DNA from: Streptomyces hawaiiensis
Lineage (GTDB): Bacteria > Actinomycetota > Actinomycetes > Streptomycetales > Streptomycetaceae
Length of the DNA stretch: 64,000 nucleotides
Direction of reading: 5' to 3'
Assembly: GCF_004803895.1 (NCBI RefSeq)
Contig: NZ_CP021978.1
Span: 6,634,001-6,698,000, forward strand
Below, piece after piece: positions 47,194-56,640 of the stretch (position 1 is the stretch's first letter; every line of letters starts with the position of its first letter). Position numbers and translations under genes: made by a program. The notes under the pieces were generated by a model. The model searched no databases and was not told the origin of the DNA. It saw nothing but the letters and a program-made list of their open reading frames with translations.

Positions 47194-48804
47194 TCAGTCC
47201 CGGTCGCCTTCCGGTACCCCGTGGGCGCGCAGTCTGAACCGCTGGAGCTTGCCGGTGGCCGTGCGCGGCAGCGCGTCCAGGAAGACGATCTCGCGCGGGC
47301 ACTTGTACGGCGCCAGCTCGCTCTTCATGAAGGCGCGCAGCGCCTCGGCGTCCCGCCGCGCGCCCTCCTTGAGGACGGCGAAGGCCAGCACGACCTGCCC
47401 GCGGGCCTCGTCGGGCCGCCCCACGACCGCCGCCTCCACCACGTCCGGGTGCCGCAGCAGCGCGTCCTCCACCTCGGGGCCGGCGATGTTGTACCCGGCC
47501 GAGATGATCATGTCGTCGGCGCGGGCGACGTAGCGGAAGTAGCCGTCGGGGTCGCGGACGTAGGTGTCGCCGGTGATGTTCCAGCCGTCGCGCACGTAGT
47601 CCCGCTGCCGCGGATCGGCGAGGTACCGGCAGCCGACCGGTCCGCGTACGGCGAGCAGTCCCGGCTGCCCGTCGGGTACGGGCCGGCCGTCCGCGTCCTG
47701 CACGCGCGCGTCCCAGCCCGGCACGGGAACGCCCGTGGTCCCGGGCCGGATCCGGTCGTCGGCCGCGGAGATGAAGATGTGCAGCAACTCGGTGGCGCCG
47801 ATGCCGTTGATGACGCGCAGGCCCGTGCGCTCGCGCCAGGCCTGCCAGGTGGCCGCGGGCAGGTTCTCGCCGGCCGAGACGCAGCGGCGCAGCGAGGAGA
47901 CGTCGTACCCGTCGAGCTCGTCGAGCATCGCGCGGTACGCCGTCGGCGCGGTGAACAGCACGGAGACCCGGTGCCGGGCGATCGCGGGGAGCAGCTGCCG
48001 GGGGCCCGCCTGTTCGAGCAGCAGGGCACTCGCGCCGGCCCGCAGCGGGAAGACCACCAGCCCGCCGAGACCGAAGGTGAAGCCCAGCGGGGGGCTGCCC
48101 GTGAACACGTCGTCCGCGCCGGGCTTCAGGACGTGCCGGGAGAAGGTGTCGGCGATCGCCAGGACGTCCCGGTGGACGTGCATACAGCCCTTGGGGCGGC
48201 CGGTGGTGCCGGAGGTGAAGGCGATCAGCGCCACGTCGTCGGCCGCCGTCGCCACGGCCTCGTACGGGGTGCCGGGCGCCGGGCGGTTGAGGAGGTCGTC
48301 AGGGGCGTCACCGCCGTAGGCCGTGATCCGCAGGCCGGGGATCTCGGCCTTGGCGAGGTCGTCGACGGCCCGGATGTCGCACAGGGCGTGCCGCACCCGC
48401 GCGATCTCGCACATCGTGCTCAGCTCGTGCGGGCGCTGCTGGGCGAGCACCGTGACCGCCACGGCCCCCGCCTTCAGCACCGCCAGCCAGCAGGCCGCGA
48501 GCCAGGGCGTGGTGGGGCCGCGCAGCAGCACCCGGTTGCCGGGGACGACGCCGAGTTCACCGGTGAGCAGATGCGCGACGCGGTCCACGCGGGCGCGCAG
48601 AGCGCCGTACGTCCACGGCTCGCCGGTGGCGGTGAGGAACGCCGGGCGGTCGTCGGGCGGGCCGTGCAGCAGCTCGGCGGCGCAGTTGAGCCGTTCGGGG
48701 TAGTGCAGCTCCGGCAGATCGAAACGGAGCTCGGGCCATTGGTCCGGGGGTGGCAGATGGTCCCGGGCGAAGGAGTCGACGTGGGCCGTGCCCCGTGGAT
48801 GCAT
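47194..48804 (-). CDS. Benzoate-CoA ligase family enzyme (aminobenzoate/salicylate-CoA ligase candidate)
   Basis: 536 aa; ATG at 48804 with AAGGGGG eight bases upstream. ANL-superfamily adenylating enzyme: TSGTTGRPKGCMH P-loop (about 190), ATE-LLH region GIGATELLH (about 327), WNITGD (about 420) and the catalytic Lys in PRTATGKLQR near 515. It would activate an aromatic acid to its CoA thioester, the first step before the bifunctional monooxygenase at 37.6 kb. Confidence 0.85.
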   Translation of the reverse strand: MHPRGTAHVDSFARDHLPPPDQWPELRFDLPELHYPERLNCAAELLHGPPDDRPAFLTATGEPWTYGALRARVDRVAHLLTGELGVVPGNRVLLRGPTTPWLAACWLAVLKAGAVAVTVLAQQRPHELSTMCEIARVRHALCDIRAVDDLAKAEIPGLRITAYGGDAPDDLLNRPAPGTPYEAVATAADDVALIAFTSGTTGRPKGCMHVHRDVLAIADTFSRHVLKPGADDVFTGSPPLGFTFGLGGLVVFPLRAGASALLLEQAGPRQLLPAIARHRVSVLFTAPTAYRAMLDELDGYDVSSLRRCVSAGENLPAATWQAWRERTGLRVINGIGATELLHIFISAADDRIRPGTTGVPVPGWDARVQDADGRPVPDGQPGLLAVRGPVGCRYLADPRQRDYVRDGWNITGDTYVRDPDGYFRYVARADDMIISAGYNIAGPEVEDALLRHPDVVEAAVVGRPDEARGQVVLAFAVLKEGARRDAEALRAFMKSELAPYKCPREIVFLDALPRTATGKLQRFRLRAHGVPEGDRD

Positions 48805-48856
48805 ACGGTTCGCCCCCTTGGCGTGGTGGGCTCGCCCCTGGAGCGTATCGTGTTGG

Positions 48857-48883
48857 TGACGACAGTCAACGGTCCGCGATAGC
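48857..48883 (+). promoter_or_regulatory. Shared promoter/operator element, copy 2
   Basis: TGACGACAGTCA (48857-48868), nine bases, then GATAGC (48878-48883), followed by CTCGG. Identical core and spacing to copy 1 at 36678. On the minus strand the same DNA reads TTGACT-N16-TACGCT, a fair -35/-10 pair for the ligase gene, so one site could control both directions. Confidence 0.65.
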
Positions 48884-48931
48884 CTCGGAGTGGCCCAGCC
48901 GGAACGCAGGGTGGCGGAGAAGGGACCGGCG

Positions 48932-50113
48932 ATGACCGCATTCTCGCTCGAACCGGCACAACTCGCCTGGTGCGCCGAACTGCGCACCCTCGCCGCGGAA
49001 CGGCTCCGCCCGTTGGCGGACAAGGGCGAACCGGGGCATGTGAACCGCGCCCTGGTCGCCGAACTCGGCGGCCTCGGACTGCTGGGGCGCCTGTTCACCT
49101 CTGGTGCGCTCGACCTGTGCCTGATGCGCGAGTCCCTGGCCTACGCCTGCACGGAGGCCGAGACGGCCCTGGCCCTCCAGGGCCTCGGCGCCCACCCGGT
49201 CCACGCCTACGGCACCCGGGCACAACGCACCCACTGGCTCCCCGGGGTCACCGACGGCACGGCGATCGCGGCCTTCGCGCTGAGCGAGCCGGGGGCGGGA
49301 TCGGACGCGGCTGCGCTGGAGCTGAGGGCGGAGCCGGACGCCTCACCGGGCGGCCGGGCACCGGCCGGTGCGGCACTCACCGCCGCCCCCGACGGCACCG
49401 CCCGCTGGCGCCTCACCGGAGAGAAGTGCTGGATCTCCAACGCCCCCGAGGCGGACTTCTACACCGTCTTCGCCCGGACCACCCCGGATTCCGGGGCCCG
49501 CGGCGTGACCGCCTTCCTCGTGCCCGCCGACCGGCCGGGCCTGACCGGCCGCGGACTCGACATGCTCTCGCCGCACCCCATCGGCGCCCTCGGCTTCGAC
49601 GCCGTGCCCGTGACGGCCGACGACGTGCTCGGTGAGGTCGACCGCGGCTTCCGGGTCGCCATGGGGACGCTCAACCTGTTCCGGCCCAGCGTCGGCGCGT
49701 TCGCCGTCGGCATGGCCCAGGCGGCTCTCGACGCGACCCTCGCCCACACCGCCGGGCGGGACGCCTTCGGGGGCAAGCTGCGGGATCTGCAGACCGTCGC
49801 GCACCAGGTCGCCGAGATGGCCCTGCGCACGGAGGCGGCCCGGCTGATGGTTCACGCGGCGGCATCCGCGTACGACGCGGCCTCCCCGGACGTGCCCCGA
49901 CGCTCCGCGATGGCGAAACTGCTCGCCACCGAGACCGCGCAGTACGTCGTCGACGCGGCCGTCCAGCTGCACGGCGCCCGTGCCCTGCAACGCGGCCACC
50001 TGCTCGAACACCTCTACCGGGAGGTGCGCGCCCCGCGCGTCTACGAGGGGGCCAGCGAGGTGCAACGCGGCATCATCGCCAAGGAGTTGTACGCCCGTCA
50101 GGAGGCCCCGTGA
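48932..50113 (+). CDS. Acyl-CoA dehydrogenase family protein
   Basis: 393 aa. FAD-dependent acyl-CoA dehydrogenase: ALSEPGAGSDA (about 113-123), KCWISNAPEADFY (about 167), a GRDAFGGKLRDLQTVAHQVAEM helix (about 270-292) and the C-terminal VQLHGARALQRGH-LLEHLYREVRAPRVYEGASE pattern with the usual base region. It would desaturate a cyclohexene or open-chain acyl-CoA made from the aromatic substrate. Coupled to RidA (GTGA). Confidence 0.87.
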   Translation: MTAFSLEPAQLAWCAELRTLAAERLRPLADKGEPGHVNRALVAELGGLGLLGRLFTSGALDLCLMRESLAYACTEAETALALQGLGAHPVHAYGTRAQRTHWLPGVTDGTAIAAFALSEPGAGSDAAALELRAEPDASPGGRAPAGAALTAAPDGTARWRLTGEKCWISNAPEADFYTVFARTTPDSGARGVTAFLVPADRPGLTGRGLDMLSPHPIGALGFDAVPVTADDVLGEVDRGFRVAMGTLNLFRPSVGAFAVGMAQAALDATLAHTAGRDAFGGKLRDLQTVAHQVAEMALRTEAARLMVHAAASAYDAASPDVPRRSAMAKLLATETAQYVVDAAVQLHGARALQRGHLLEHLYREVRAPRVYEGASEVQRGIIAKELYARQEAP

Positions 50114-50508
50114 GCACCGAGCGCGTCAATCCGCCCGAGCTGTCCCCGCCGGCCGGCTTCTCCCACGCCGTCGTGGCGTCCGGGTCACGGGTGGTGTTCC
50201 TGGCGGGGCAGACCGCCCTCGACACCGACGGCAAGGTGGTCGGCCGCACCCTGCCCGAGCAGTTCGGCAGGGCCCTCGCCAATCTGCTGGCCGCCCTCAC
50301 CGCGGCCGGCGGCACACCGTCCGACCTGGCCCGCGTCACCGTCTACGCCACGGACGTCGAGGCGTACCGCACGCACGCGGCCGAACTGGGCCGTCTGTGG
50401 CGCGAGTCGGCGGGGCGCCACTATCCCGCCATGGCGGTCGTCCAGGTCGTCCGGCTGTGGGACGCGGAGGCGATGGTGGAACTGGACGGCTTCGCGGTCC
50501 TGCCGTAG
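50110..50508 (+). CDS. RidA-family imine/enamine deaminase
   Basis: 132 aa. RidA/YjgF trimer fold: FSHAVVASGSRVVFLAGQTALD at the N-terminus and RVTVYATDVEAY mid-protein; the substrate Arg equivalent is in the RLWDAEAMVEL region (YjgF R105 region). It hydrolyses enamine/imine intermediates to ketones and ammonia. Its translation is coupled to the acyl-CoA dehydrogenase (GTGA), which points to a nitrogen-bearing substrate, consistent with 2-aminobenzoyl-CoA and not salicylyl-CoA. Confidence 0.85.
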   Translation: MSTERVNPPELSPPAGFSHAVVASGSRVVFLAGQTALDTDGKVVGRTLPEQFGRALANLLAALTAAGGTPSDLARVTVYATDVEAYRTHAAELGRLWRESAGRHYPAMAVVQVVRLWDAEAMVELDGFAVLP

Positions 50509-50543
50509 AGCGACCGTCGTGCCGCAGTGGAGCGGCCCTCCGG

Positions 50544-50738
50544 TCAGGCCGCGACGGCCAGCCCCTGTGCCGTCGCCCGGCGCGGCTGCACCACGCGCCC
50601 GTCCGGCAGCAGTTCGCCGGTGTCGTCGAAGACGACCGTCCCGTCACACAGCAGGCTCCAGCCCTGCTCGGGGCGGGCCGCCACGACGTGCGCGGCGGGG
50701 GAGTCGGTCGCGGGGCACAGGGGCTGGTGGGCACACAT
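50544..50738 (-). CDS. DUF5999 family protein (64 aa)
   Basis: Starts at ATG 50738 with GGAGG six bases upstream. The product begins MCAHQPLCPATD, with two cysteines, and continues WSLLCDGTVVFDDTGELLPDG with a third. This matches the small Streptomyces family DUF5999 that I recall; function unknown. Divergent from the leader ORF at 50780. Confidence 0.75.
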   Translation of the reverse strand: MCAHQPLCPATDSPAAHVVAARPEQGWSLLCDGTVVFDDTGELLPDGRVVQPRRATAQGLAVAA

Positions 50739-50779
50739 GGCGCACCTCCACGTCGGCAGGGCCATCCGAAGGATTTCGT

Positions 50780-50845
50780 ATGACGCGTACAGACAGACCA
50801 TCCTCCCGTCCCGAACTCATCGGAACGGCCCGGCGGGAAGCGTGA
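50780..50845 (+). CDS. Possible 21-aa leader peptide
   Basis: A 21-codon ORF (starts MTRTDRPSSRPELI, five arginines) with AAGGA six bases before the ATG. It ends 22 bases before a perfect 10-bp hairpin and lies 140 bp upstream of the secreted protein gene. Could be a leader peptide in a translational or transcriptional attenuator, or chance; no homologue known to me. Confidence 0.3.
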   Translation: MTRTDRPSSRPELIGTARREA

Positions 50846-50867
50846 CACGCCCAGGACATTCCCAGGA

Positions 50868-50895
50868 CGGCTCCGCGACGGCCGGCGCGGAGCCG
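50868..50895 (+). terminator. Hairpin 1 in the DUF6299 leader
   Basis: Perfect 10-bp arms CGGCTCCGCG and CGCGGAGCCG with an 8-nt loop, directly after the 21-aa ORF and a CCCAGGAC direct repeat. Terminator- or attenuator-like. Confidence 0.5.
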
Positions 50896-50910
50896 CCGCC
50901 GAAAGGGTGA

Positions 50911-51426
<516 letters not shown>

Positions 51427-51540
51427 ACGCACGAAGGTGAACGGATCGGCGGGCGACCCGGACCCGGGAAGCCCGCCGATCCTGTTTAATTGCGAGGTCT
51501 ATGCAACAACATGGCTAGAGCAACAAGGGTGTGAGGTCAC
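51427..51540. promoter_or_regulatory. Promoter region of the peptide/metal ABC operon
   Basis: Short AT-rich patch: GTTTAATTGCGAGG, then GCAACAA twice (51503-51509 and 51520-51526). TTGCGA at 51489 could be a -35 element. The repeats may bind a regulator. No clear Zur or Fur box here. Confidence 0.35.
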
Positions 51541-53127
51541 ATGTCGACCCGTCGGATACGAGGGGCCGCCGTCACGGCGGCGCTGGCCGCGGCGGTCACC
51601 GCCTGCTCGGCTCCCAGCGGCGGCTCGGGCGACGGCAAGTCCGCGGGGTCGGTCGTGCTCGGGGTGGCGTCCGAGCCGGACACCCTCAGCCCGCTGCTCG
51701 GCTACGGCAAGGACGGGAACTCCAAGATCTTCGACGGGCTCCTCGCCCGCGACGCCGACCTGAGGCTGAAGCCCGCTCTGGCGGCCGGACTGCCGAAGAT
51801 CACCGACGGCGGCCGCACCTACACCTACACCCTGCGCGACGGGGTCGAGTTCAGCGACGGCGAACCGCTGACGGCCGCCGACGTCGTCTACACGTACCGG
51901 ACCGCCCTCGACCCGAAGACCAACAACACCTTCAAGAGCGAGCTGGACGCCGTCAAGGACGTCCGGGCGAACGGCGACCACCAGGTCGTCTTCACCCTCA
52001 AGTACCCCTACGCCCCCTTCGCCGCCCGCACCGTGCTGCCCGTCGTCCCCGAGCACATCGCCGGCGAGCAGGACCCCAACACCGGCTCCTTCAACACGAA
52101 GCCGGTCGGCACCGGGCCGTACGTCCTCGCCGGCTGGAGCAAGGGCGAGAAGCTCACCTTCAAGGCCAACCCCCGCTACTGGGACGGCGAGCCGAAGGTG
52201 AAGACCTTCACCATGGCGGTCATCGGCGACGACAACGTGCGCGCCACCCGCCTGCGCTCCGGCGACCTCGACGGCGCGGTCCTCCCGCCCAACCTCGCCG
52301 CCACGTTCCAGGGCGACGACGCCAAGCGCACCTACGAGGCCCGGTCCTACGACTTCCGGGCCGTCACCCTCCCCACCGCGAACCAGGTCACCGGCGACCG
52401 CGCGATCCGGCGGGCCCTGGACGCCGCCGTGGACCGCGAGGCCATGGTCGACAAGATCCTCGACGGCGCGGGCCGCCCGGCGTACGGGCCGCTGCCCGTC
52501 GACGACCCCGCCTTCACCGAGGACATCGAGCGCGCCAAGGACCTCGGCAAGGCCGAGAAGATCCTTGACGAGGCCGGCTGGAAGCCCGGCAAGGACGGCA
52601 TCCGCGCCAAGGACGGACAGCGGGCGTCCTTCGACCTGCTCTACCCCTCCGGCGACAAGGTCCGCCAGGACCACGCCCTCGCCTACGCCTCCGACGCCAA
52701 GAAGGCCGGCATCGACGTGCGGGTGGAGAGCGCCACCTGGGAGGTCATCGAACCGCGCATGAAGGACGACGCGGTCCTCGCGGGCTTCGGCAGCACCGGC
52801 GACCCCGACTTCGGCCTCTACACCCTGCTGCACTCCTCCCTCGCCGGCGACGGCTTCAACAACATGGCCCGCTACGACAACCCCGCCGTGGACCGGGCCC
52901 TGGACGACGGCCGCCGCGGCCAGGACCCGGCCGAGCGCGAGTCCGCCTACGACAAGCTGCAACGCGCCCTGGTGCAGGACCCTGGCTACACCTTCCTCAC
53001 CCACATCGACCACCTCTACGTCCTGGCCGACCGCTGGGAGGGCCTGAACACCCAGCTGGAGCCGCACGAGCACGGCTTCGCCAGCGGCCCCTGGTGGAAC
53101 ATCGAGGACTGGCAGCCGAAGAAGTGA
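51541..53127 (+). CDS. ABC transporter substrate-binding lipoprotein (Dpp/Opp/Nik family)
   Basis: 528 aa. A short N-terminal signal (VTAALAAAVTACSAP) ends in a lipobox Cys. The mature part is an SBP_bac_5 family protein: GLLARDADLRLKPALAAGLP and LTAADVVYTYRTALDPKTN motifs. Bind oligopeptides, nickel, or metallophore complexes. First gene of a five-gene ABC operon in which every junction overlaps. Substrate not decided by sequence; context with ArsR and His-rich genes suggests a metal or metal-ligand complex. Confidence 0.88.
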   Translation: MSTRRIRGAAVTAALAAAVTACSAPSGGSGDGKSAGSVVLGVASEPDTLSPLLGYGKDGNSKIFDGLLARDADLRLKPALAAGLPKITDGGRTYTYTLRDGVEFSDGEPLTAADVVYTYRTALDPKTNNTFKSELDAVKDVRANGDHQVVFTLKYPYAPFAARTVLPVVPEHIAGEQDPNTGSFNTKPVGTGPYVLAGWSKGEKLTFKANPRYWDGEPKVKTFTMAVIGDDNVRATRLRSGDLDGAVLPPNLAATFQGDDAKRTYEARSYDFRAVTLPTANQVTGDRAIRRALDAAVDREAMVDKILDGAGRPAYGPLPVDDPAFTEDIERAKDLGKAEKILDEAGWKPGKDGIRAKDGQRASFDLLYPSGDKVRQDHALAYASDAKKAGIDVRVESATWEVIEPRMKDDAVLAGFGSTGDPDFGLYTLLHSSLAGDGFNNMARYDNPAVDRALDDGRRGQDPAERESAYDKLQRALVQDPGYTFLTHIDHLYVLADRWEGLNTQLEPHEHGFASGPWWNIEDWQPKK

Positions 53128-54116
53128 CCCGCCTCCCCTGGGGAGCGATGGCACGGCTGGCGGGACGGCGGGCCCTGTTCGCCGTCCCCGTCCTGCTCGT
53201 CGTCACCTTCGGCGTGTTCGCCATCGCCGCCGCCTCCCCGTTCGACCCCGTCAAGGCGTACGCCGGCACCTCCGCGCTCGGCGCCGACCAGCAGACCCTG
53301 GACCGGCTGCGCGAGAACCTCGGCGTGGACCAGCCCTTCGCCGCCCGCTGGTGGCACTGGCTGACCTCCGCGCTCAGCGGCGACCTCGGCCACTCCGGCG
53401 TCATGCGGCAACCGGTCGCCCAGGTCATCGGCGAACGGCTCGTGTGGTCCGCGCTGCTCTGCGCGGTCGCCTTCGCCGCCGCCGTGCTGGTGGGCACCCT
53501 CCTCGGCGTGCTCGCCGCCCGCCGCCCCGGCTCGCTCGTCGACCGGACCGTCACCTCCCTCGCCTACACCCTGGAGGCGGCACCCGTCTTCTGGATCGCG
53601 CTGCTCGCCATCTGGCTGTTCGCCCTCCAGTGGGACGTCCTGCCGGCGGGCGGCCTGACCGACACCGGCAGCGAACAGGTCACGCCCGGCCAGGTCACGA
53701 GCCATCTCGTCCTGCCCGCCGGCGTCCTCGCCGTGTCCCAACTGCCGTGGTTCACCCTGTACGTACGCCAGGGCGTCGGCGACGCCCTGGCGGAGGACCC
53801 CGTCCGCGGCGCCCGGGCCCGGGGCTTGAGCGAACGCACCGTCCTGCTCGGCCACGCCCTGCGCTCCGGGCTCCTGCCGGTGCTCACGCTCATCGGCTCC
53901 CGCGTCCCCGAACTCATCACCGGGGCGCTGCTGGTGGAGAGCGTCTTCAGCTGGCCGGGCATCGCCGCGGCCACCGTCGAGGCGGCCACCGCCGTCGACT
54001 TCCCGCTGCTCGCCGCCCTGACCACCCTGGCCACCGCCGCCGTCCTCGCCGGGAACCTGCTCGCCGACCTGCTCTACGGACTGTTCGACCCGAGGGTGAA
54101 GCTCAGTGACATGTGA
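53124..54116 (+). CDS. ABC permease (DppB-like)
   Basis: About 330 aa from the GTG at 53124, overlapping the substrate-binding protein's stop (GTGA). Six or so membrane helices, with the family EDPVRGARARGLSERTVLLGHALRSGLLP loop near residue 225 that contacts the ATPase, and an N-terminal LGVDQPFAARWWHWL periplasmic segment typical of DppB/OppB. Confidence 0.88.
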   Translation: MTRLPWGAMARLAGRRALFAVPVLLVVTFGVFAIAAASPFDPVKAYAGTSALGADQQTLDRLRENLGVDQPFAARWWHWLTSALSGDLGHSGVMRQPVAQVIGERLVWSALLCAVAFAAAVLVGTLLGVLAARRPGSLVDRTVTSLAYTLEAAPVFWIALLAIWLFALQWDVLPAGGLTDTGSEQVTPGQVTSHLVLPAGVLAVSQLPWFTLYVRQGVGDALAEDPVRGARARGLSERTVLLGHALRSGLLPVLTLIGSRVPELITGALLVESVFSWPGIAAATVEAATAVDFPLLAALTTLATAAVLAGNLLADLLYGLFDPRVKLSDM

Positions 54117-55005
54117 CGCACCGGCGCCCGCCGGCGCCCCGCAGAAGACCGCATGGCGGTCGCACGGACCGAAGCGCCGCTCCACCCGCGCCCTGCGCGT
54201 GCGCACCTCCGCCGTGCTGGTGGCCGCGACCGTCCTCGCCGTGCTGCTCGTGCCGCCGCTGGTCCAGCTCGACCAGCAGGCCGTCGACCTCGCCGCCAAG
54301 CTGCGAACGCCGTCCTGGTCCCACCCGTTCGGCACCGACGACGTCGGCCGCGACCTGCTGCTGCGCTGCGTCTACGGCCTGCGCGTCTCGCTGCTCGTCG
54401 GAGTGGCGGCGGCGCTGACCGCGACCGTCGTCGGCACAGCGGTGGGCGCGGCCGCCGGGGCGCTGGGCGGGTGGGCCGACCGGGCCCTGATGCGGGTGGT
54501 CGACACGTTCTCGTCCGTGCCGCATCTGCTGCTCGGCATCTTCATCGTCGCCATGTTCCGCCCCGGGGTGTGGCCGGTGGTGATCTCGGTCGCGCTGACC
54601 CACTGGCTGTCCACGGCCCGGATCGTCCGTGCCGAGGTGCTGTCGCTGCGGTCGCGGCCGTACGTCGACGCCGCCGTCTCCGGCGGGGCGTCCCGGTGGC
54701 GGGTGGCCGTACGGCACCTGCTGCCCGCCGTCCTTCCCCAGGCCGCGCTCGCCGCCGTGCTGATGGTGCCGCACGCCATGTGGCACGAGTCGGCGCTGTC
54801 CTTCCTCGGACTCGGGCTGCCCACGCACACGGCGAGCCTCGGCACCCTGATCCAGAGCGCCCGCGGCTCGCTCCTCGCCGGCCAGTGGTGGCCGACCCTC
54901 TTCCCGGGCCTCCTCCTCATCGTCCCGACCCTCGCCATCGCCGGACTCGCCGGGGCCTGGCGGGAGCGGATCCATCCCCGTCACCGATCGGAGCTGATGC
55001 TGTGA
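54106..55005 (+). CDS. ABC permease (DppC-like)
   Basis: 299 aa from a GTG within the previous gene (11-base overlap). N-terminal cytoplasmic segment, then about five or six helices. The loop after the second helix pair, HPFGTDDVGRDLLLR, and the YVDAAVSGGASRWRVAVRHLLPAVLP EAA-like loop identify DppC/OppC. Confidence 0.88.
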   Translation: MTCDAPAPAGAPQKTAWRSHGPKRRSTRALRVRTSAVLVAATVLAVLLVPPLVQLDQQAVDLAAKLRTPSWSHPFGTDDVGRDLLLRCVYGLRVSLLVGVAAALTATVVGTAVGAAAGALGGWADRALMRVVDTFSSVPHLLLGIFIVAMFRPGVWPVVISVALTHWLSTARIVRAEVLSLRSRPYVDAAVSGGASRWRVAVRHLLPAVLPQAALAAVLMVPHAMWHESALSFLGLGLPTHTASLGTLIQSARGSLLAGQWWPTLFPGLLLIVPTLAIAGLAGAWRERIHPRHRSELML

Positions 55006-55988
55006 GCGCCGGCATGGATGTCACCCCTGTGCTGTCCGTCCGCGGGCTCTCCGTGCGGTTCCTGATGCCCGCGGGGCGCCGTGTCGCCGCCGTCACCGAC
55101 GCCCGGTTCGACGTGGCACCCGGCGAGTGCCTGGCCCTGATCGGGGAGAGCGGCTGCGGCAAGTCCGTGCTGGCCTCCGCCCTGCTCGGGCTGCTCCCCG
55201 GCAACGCCCAGACCGCCGGCTCGGCCCTCCTCGGCGGCCTGGACCTGCTCACGGCCGACGAGCGGACCCTCGCACGCACCGTGCGAGGGCGGCTCATCGG
55301 CCTCGTCCCGCAGAGCCCGGCCGCCCACCTCACCCCGGTCCGCACCGTCCGCTCCCAACTGGAGGAGACCGTCGCGGCGTTGACCGCGACCCGGGGGCGC
55401 GCCGCCCTGCGGACCGCCGCCGAGGCCGCCGCCGAACGGGCCGCGTTCCCCGCGGACCACCTCGACCGCCACCCCCACCAGCTCTCCGGCGGACTCGCCC
55501 AGCGCGCCGCCACCGCCCTCGCCCTGGTCGGCGACGCGCCCCTGCTGCTCGCCGACGAACCGACCACCGGCCTCGACCGCGATCTGGTGGACCGTACGGT
55601 CGACGAACTGCGGCGGCACGTCGACGACCCGGGCGAGGGCGGCCGCGGCCGGGCCCTGCTGATGATCACCCACGATCTGGCGGCCGCCGAGCGCATCGCC
55701 GACCGGGTCGCGGTCATGTACGCCGGACGGATCGTCGAACTCGCCGACGCCGCCGCATTCTTCGGCTCGCCCGGGCCCCGCCACCCGTACAGCCGCGGCC
55801 TGCTCCAGGCCCTGCCCGAGCGCGCCTTCACCCCCATCCCCGGCATGCCGCCCGAGCTCGGCGCGCTTCCGGCCGGCTGCGCCTTCGCCGCCCGCTGCGA
55901 CCGGGCCACCGGCACCTGCGCCGCCCCGCCGCCCACCGGCACCGTCGCCTGCCACCACCCGTACGTGCCGGAGGACGTCCGTGCTTGA
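55002..55988 (+). CDS. ABC ATP-binding protein (DppD-like)
   Basis: 328 aa; GTG start overlapping the permease stop (GTGA). Walker A GESGCGKS (about 49-56), signature LSGGLAQR (LSGGQ variant), Walker B LLLADEPTTGLD and the C-terminal oligopeptide-transporter extension with a Cys-rich CAFAARCDRATGTCAAPPP (probably an iron-sulfur or zinc site, as usual for DppD-type). The cysteine pattern is intact. Confidence 0.88.
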   Translation: MSAGMDVTPVLSVRGLSVRFLMPAGRRVAAVTDARFDVAPGECLALIGESGCGKSVLASALLGLLPGNAQTAGSALLGGLDLLTADERTLARTVRGRLIGLVPQSPAAHLTPVRTVRSQLEETVAALTATRGRAALRTAAEAAAERAAFPADHLDRHPHQLSGGLAQRAATALALVGDAPLLLADEPTTGLDRDLVDRTVDELRRHVDDPGEGGRGRALLMITHDLAAAERIADRVAVMYAGRIVELADAAAFFGSPGPRHPYSRGLLQALPERAFTPIPGMPPELGALPAGCAFAARCDRATGTCAAPPPTGTVACHHPYVPEDVRA

Positions 55989-56634
55989 ACTGCGTTCCAT
56001 CACCGCCGGATACGCCGGGAACGCCCCGGTGGTCCGGGACGTGTCGCTGACCGTCGCGCCGGGCGAGTCCGTCGGCCTGCTCGGACCGAGCGGCTGCGGC
56101 AAGTCCACCCTCGCGCGGGTCGCGGCCCTGCTGCACCGCCCCGACTCCGGCACCCTGCTCCTCGACGGCGAGCCCGTGCGGCGCTGGCGCCACCGTGCCC
56201 CGCGCGACCGGCGCACCGCCTTCGGGATGGTCTTCCAGCAGGCCAGGCTCTCCGCGGACCCGCGGCTGCCGCTCACCGACCTGATCGCCGAGCCCCTGCG
56301 CGCCACCGGCCGCCGCAGGGAAGTCCCCGGCCGGGTCGCCGAGTTGGCCCCCGTCGTCGGCCTCACCCCCGACCTGCTGACCCGGCGGCCGCACGAGGTC
56401 AGCGACGGGCAGCTGCAACGCGCCTGTCTCGCCCGGGCGTTGGTGCTGCGCCCGCGCCTGCTGGTGTGCGACGAGATGACCGCGATGCTCGACGCCTCGA
56501 CGGCCGCCGCCCTGGTCGCGGCCGTCGAGGACTACCGGGCCGCGACCGGCGCCGCCCTGCTGGCCGTCGGCCACGACCGCGTCCTGCTGGAGCGCTGGTG
56601 CGACCGCACCGTCCACTGGGGCGGCCTGACCTGA
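55981..56634 (+). CDS. ABC ATP-binding protein (DppF-like, short)
   Basis: 217 aa; GTG start eight bases inside the DppD-like gene. Walker A GPSGCGKST, Walker B LLVCDEMTAMLD. The signature is VSDGQLQR instead of LSGGQ, and the C-terminal oligopeptide extension is absent, so it is shorter than DppF (about 320 aa). It probably pairs with the DppD-like protein, with one degraded ATP site (inference). Confidence 0.82.
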   Translation: MLELRSITAGYAGNAPVVRDVSLTVAPGESVGLLGPSGCGKSTLARVAALLHRPDSGTLLLDGEPVRRWRHRAPRDRRTAFGMVFQQARLSADPRLPLTDLIAEPLRATGRRREVPGRVAELAPVVGLTPDLLTRRPHEVSDGQLQRACLARALVLRPRLLVCDEMTAMLDASTAAALVAAVEDYRAATGAALLAVGHDRVLLERWCDRTVHWGGLT

Positions 56635-56640
56635 GAGGCG

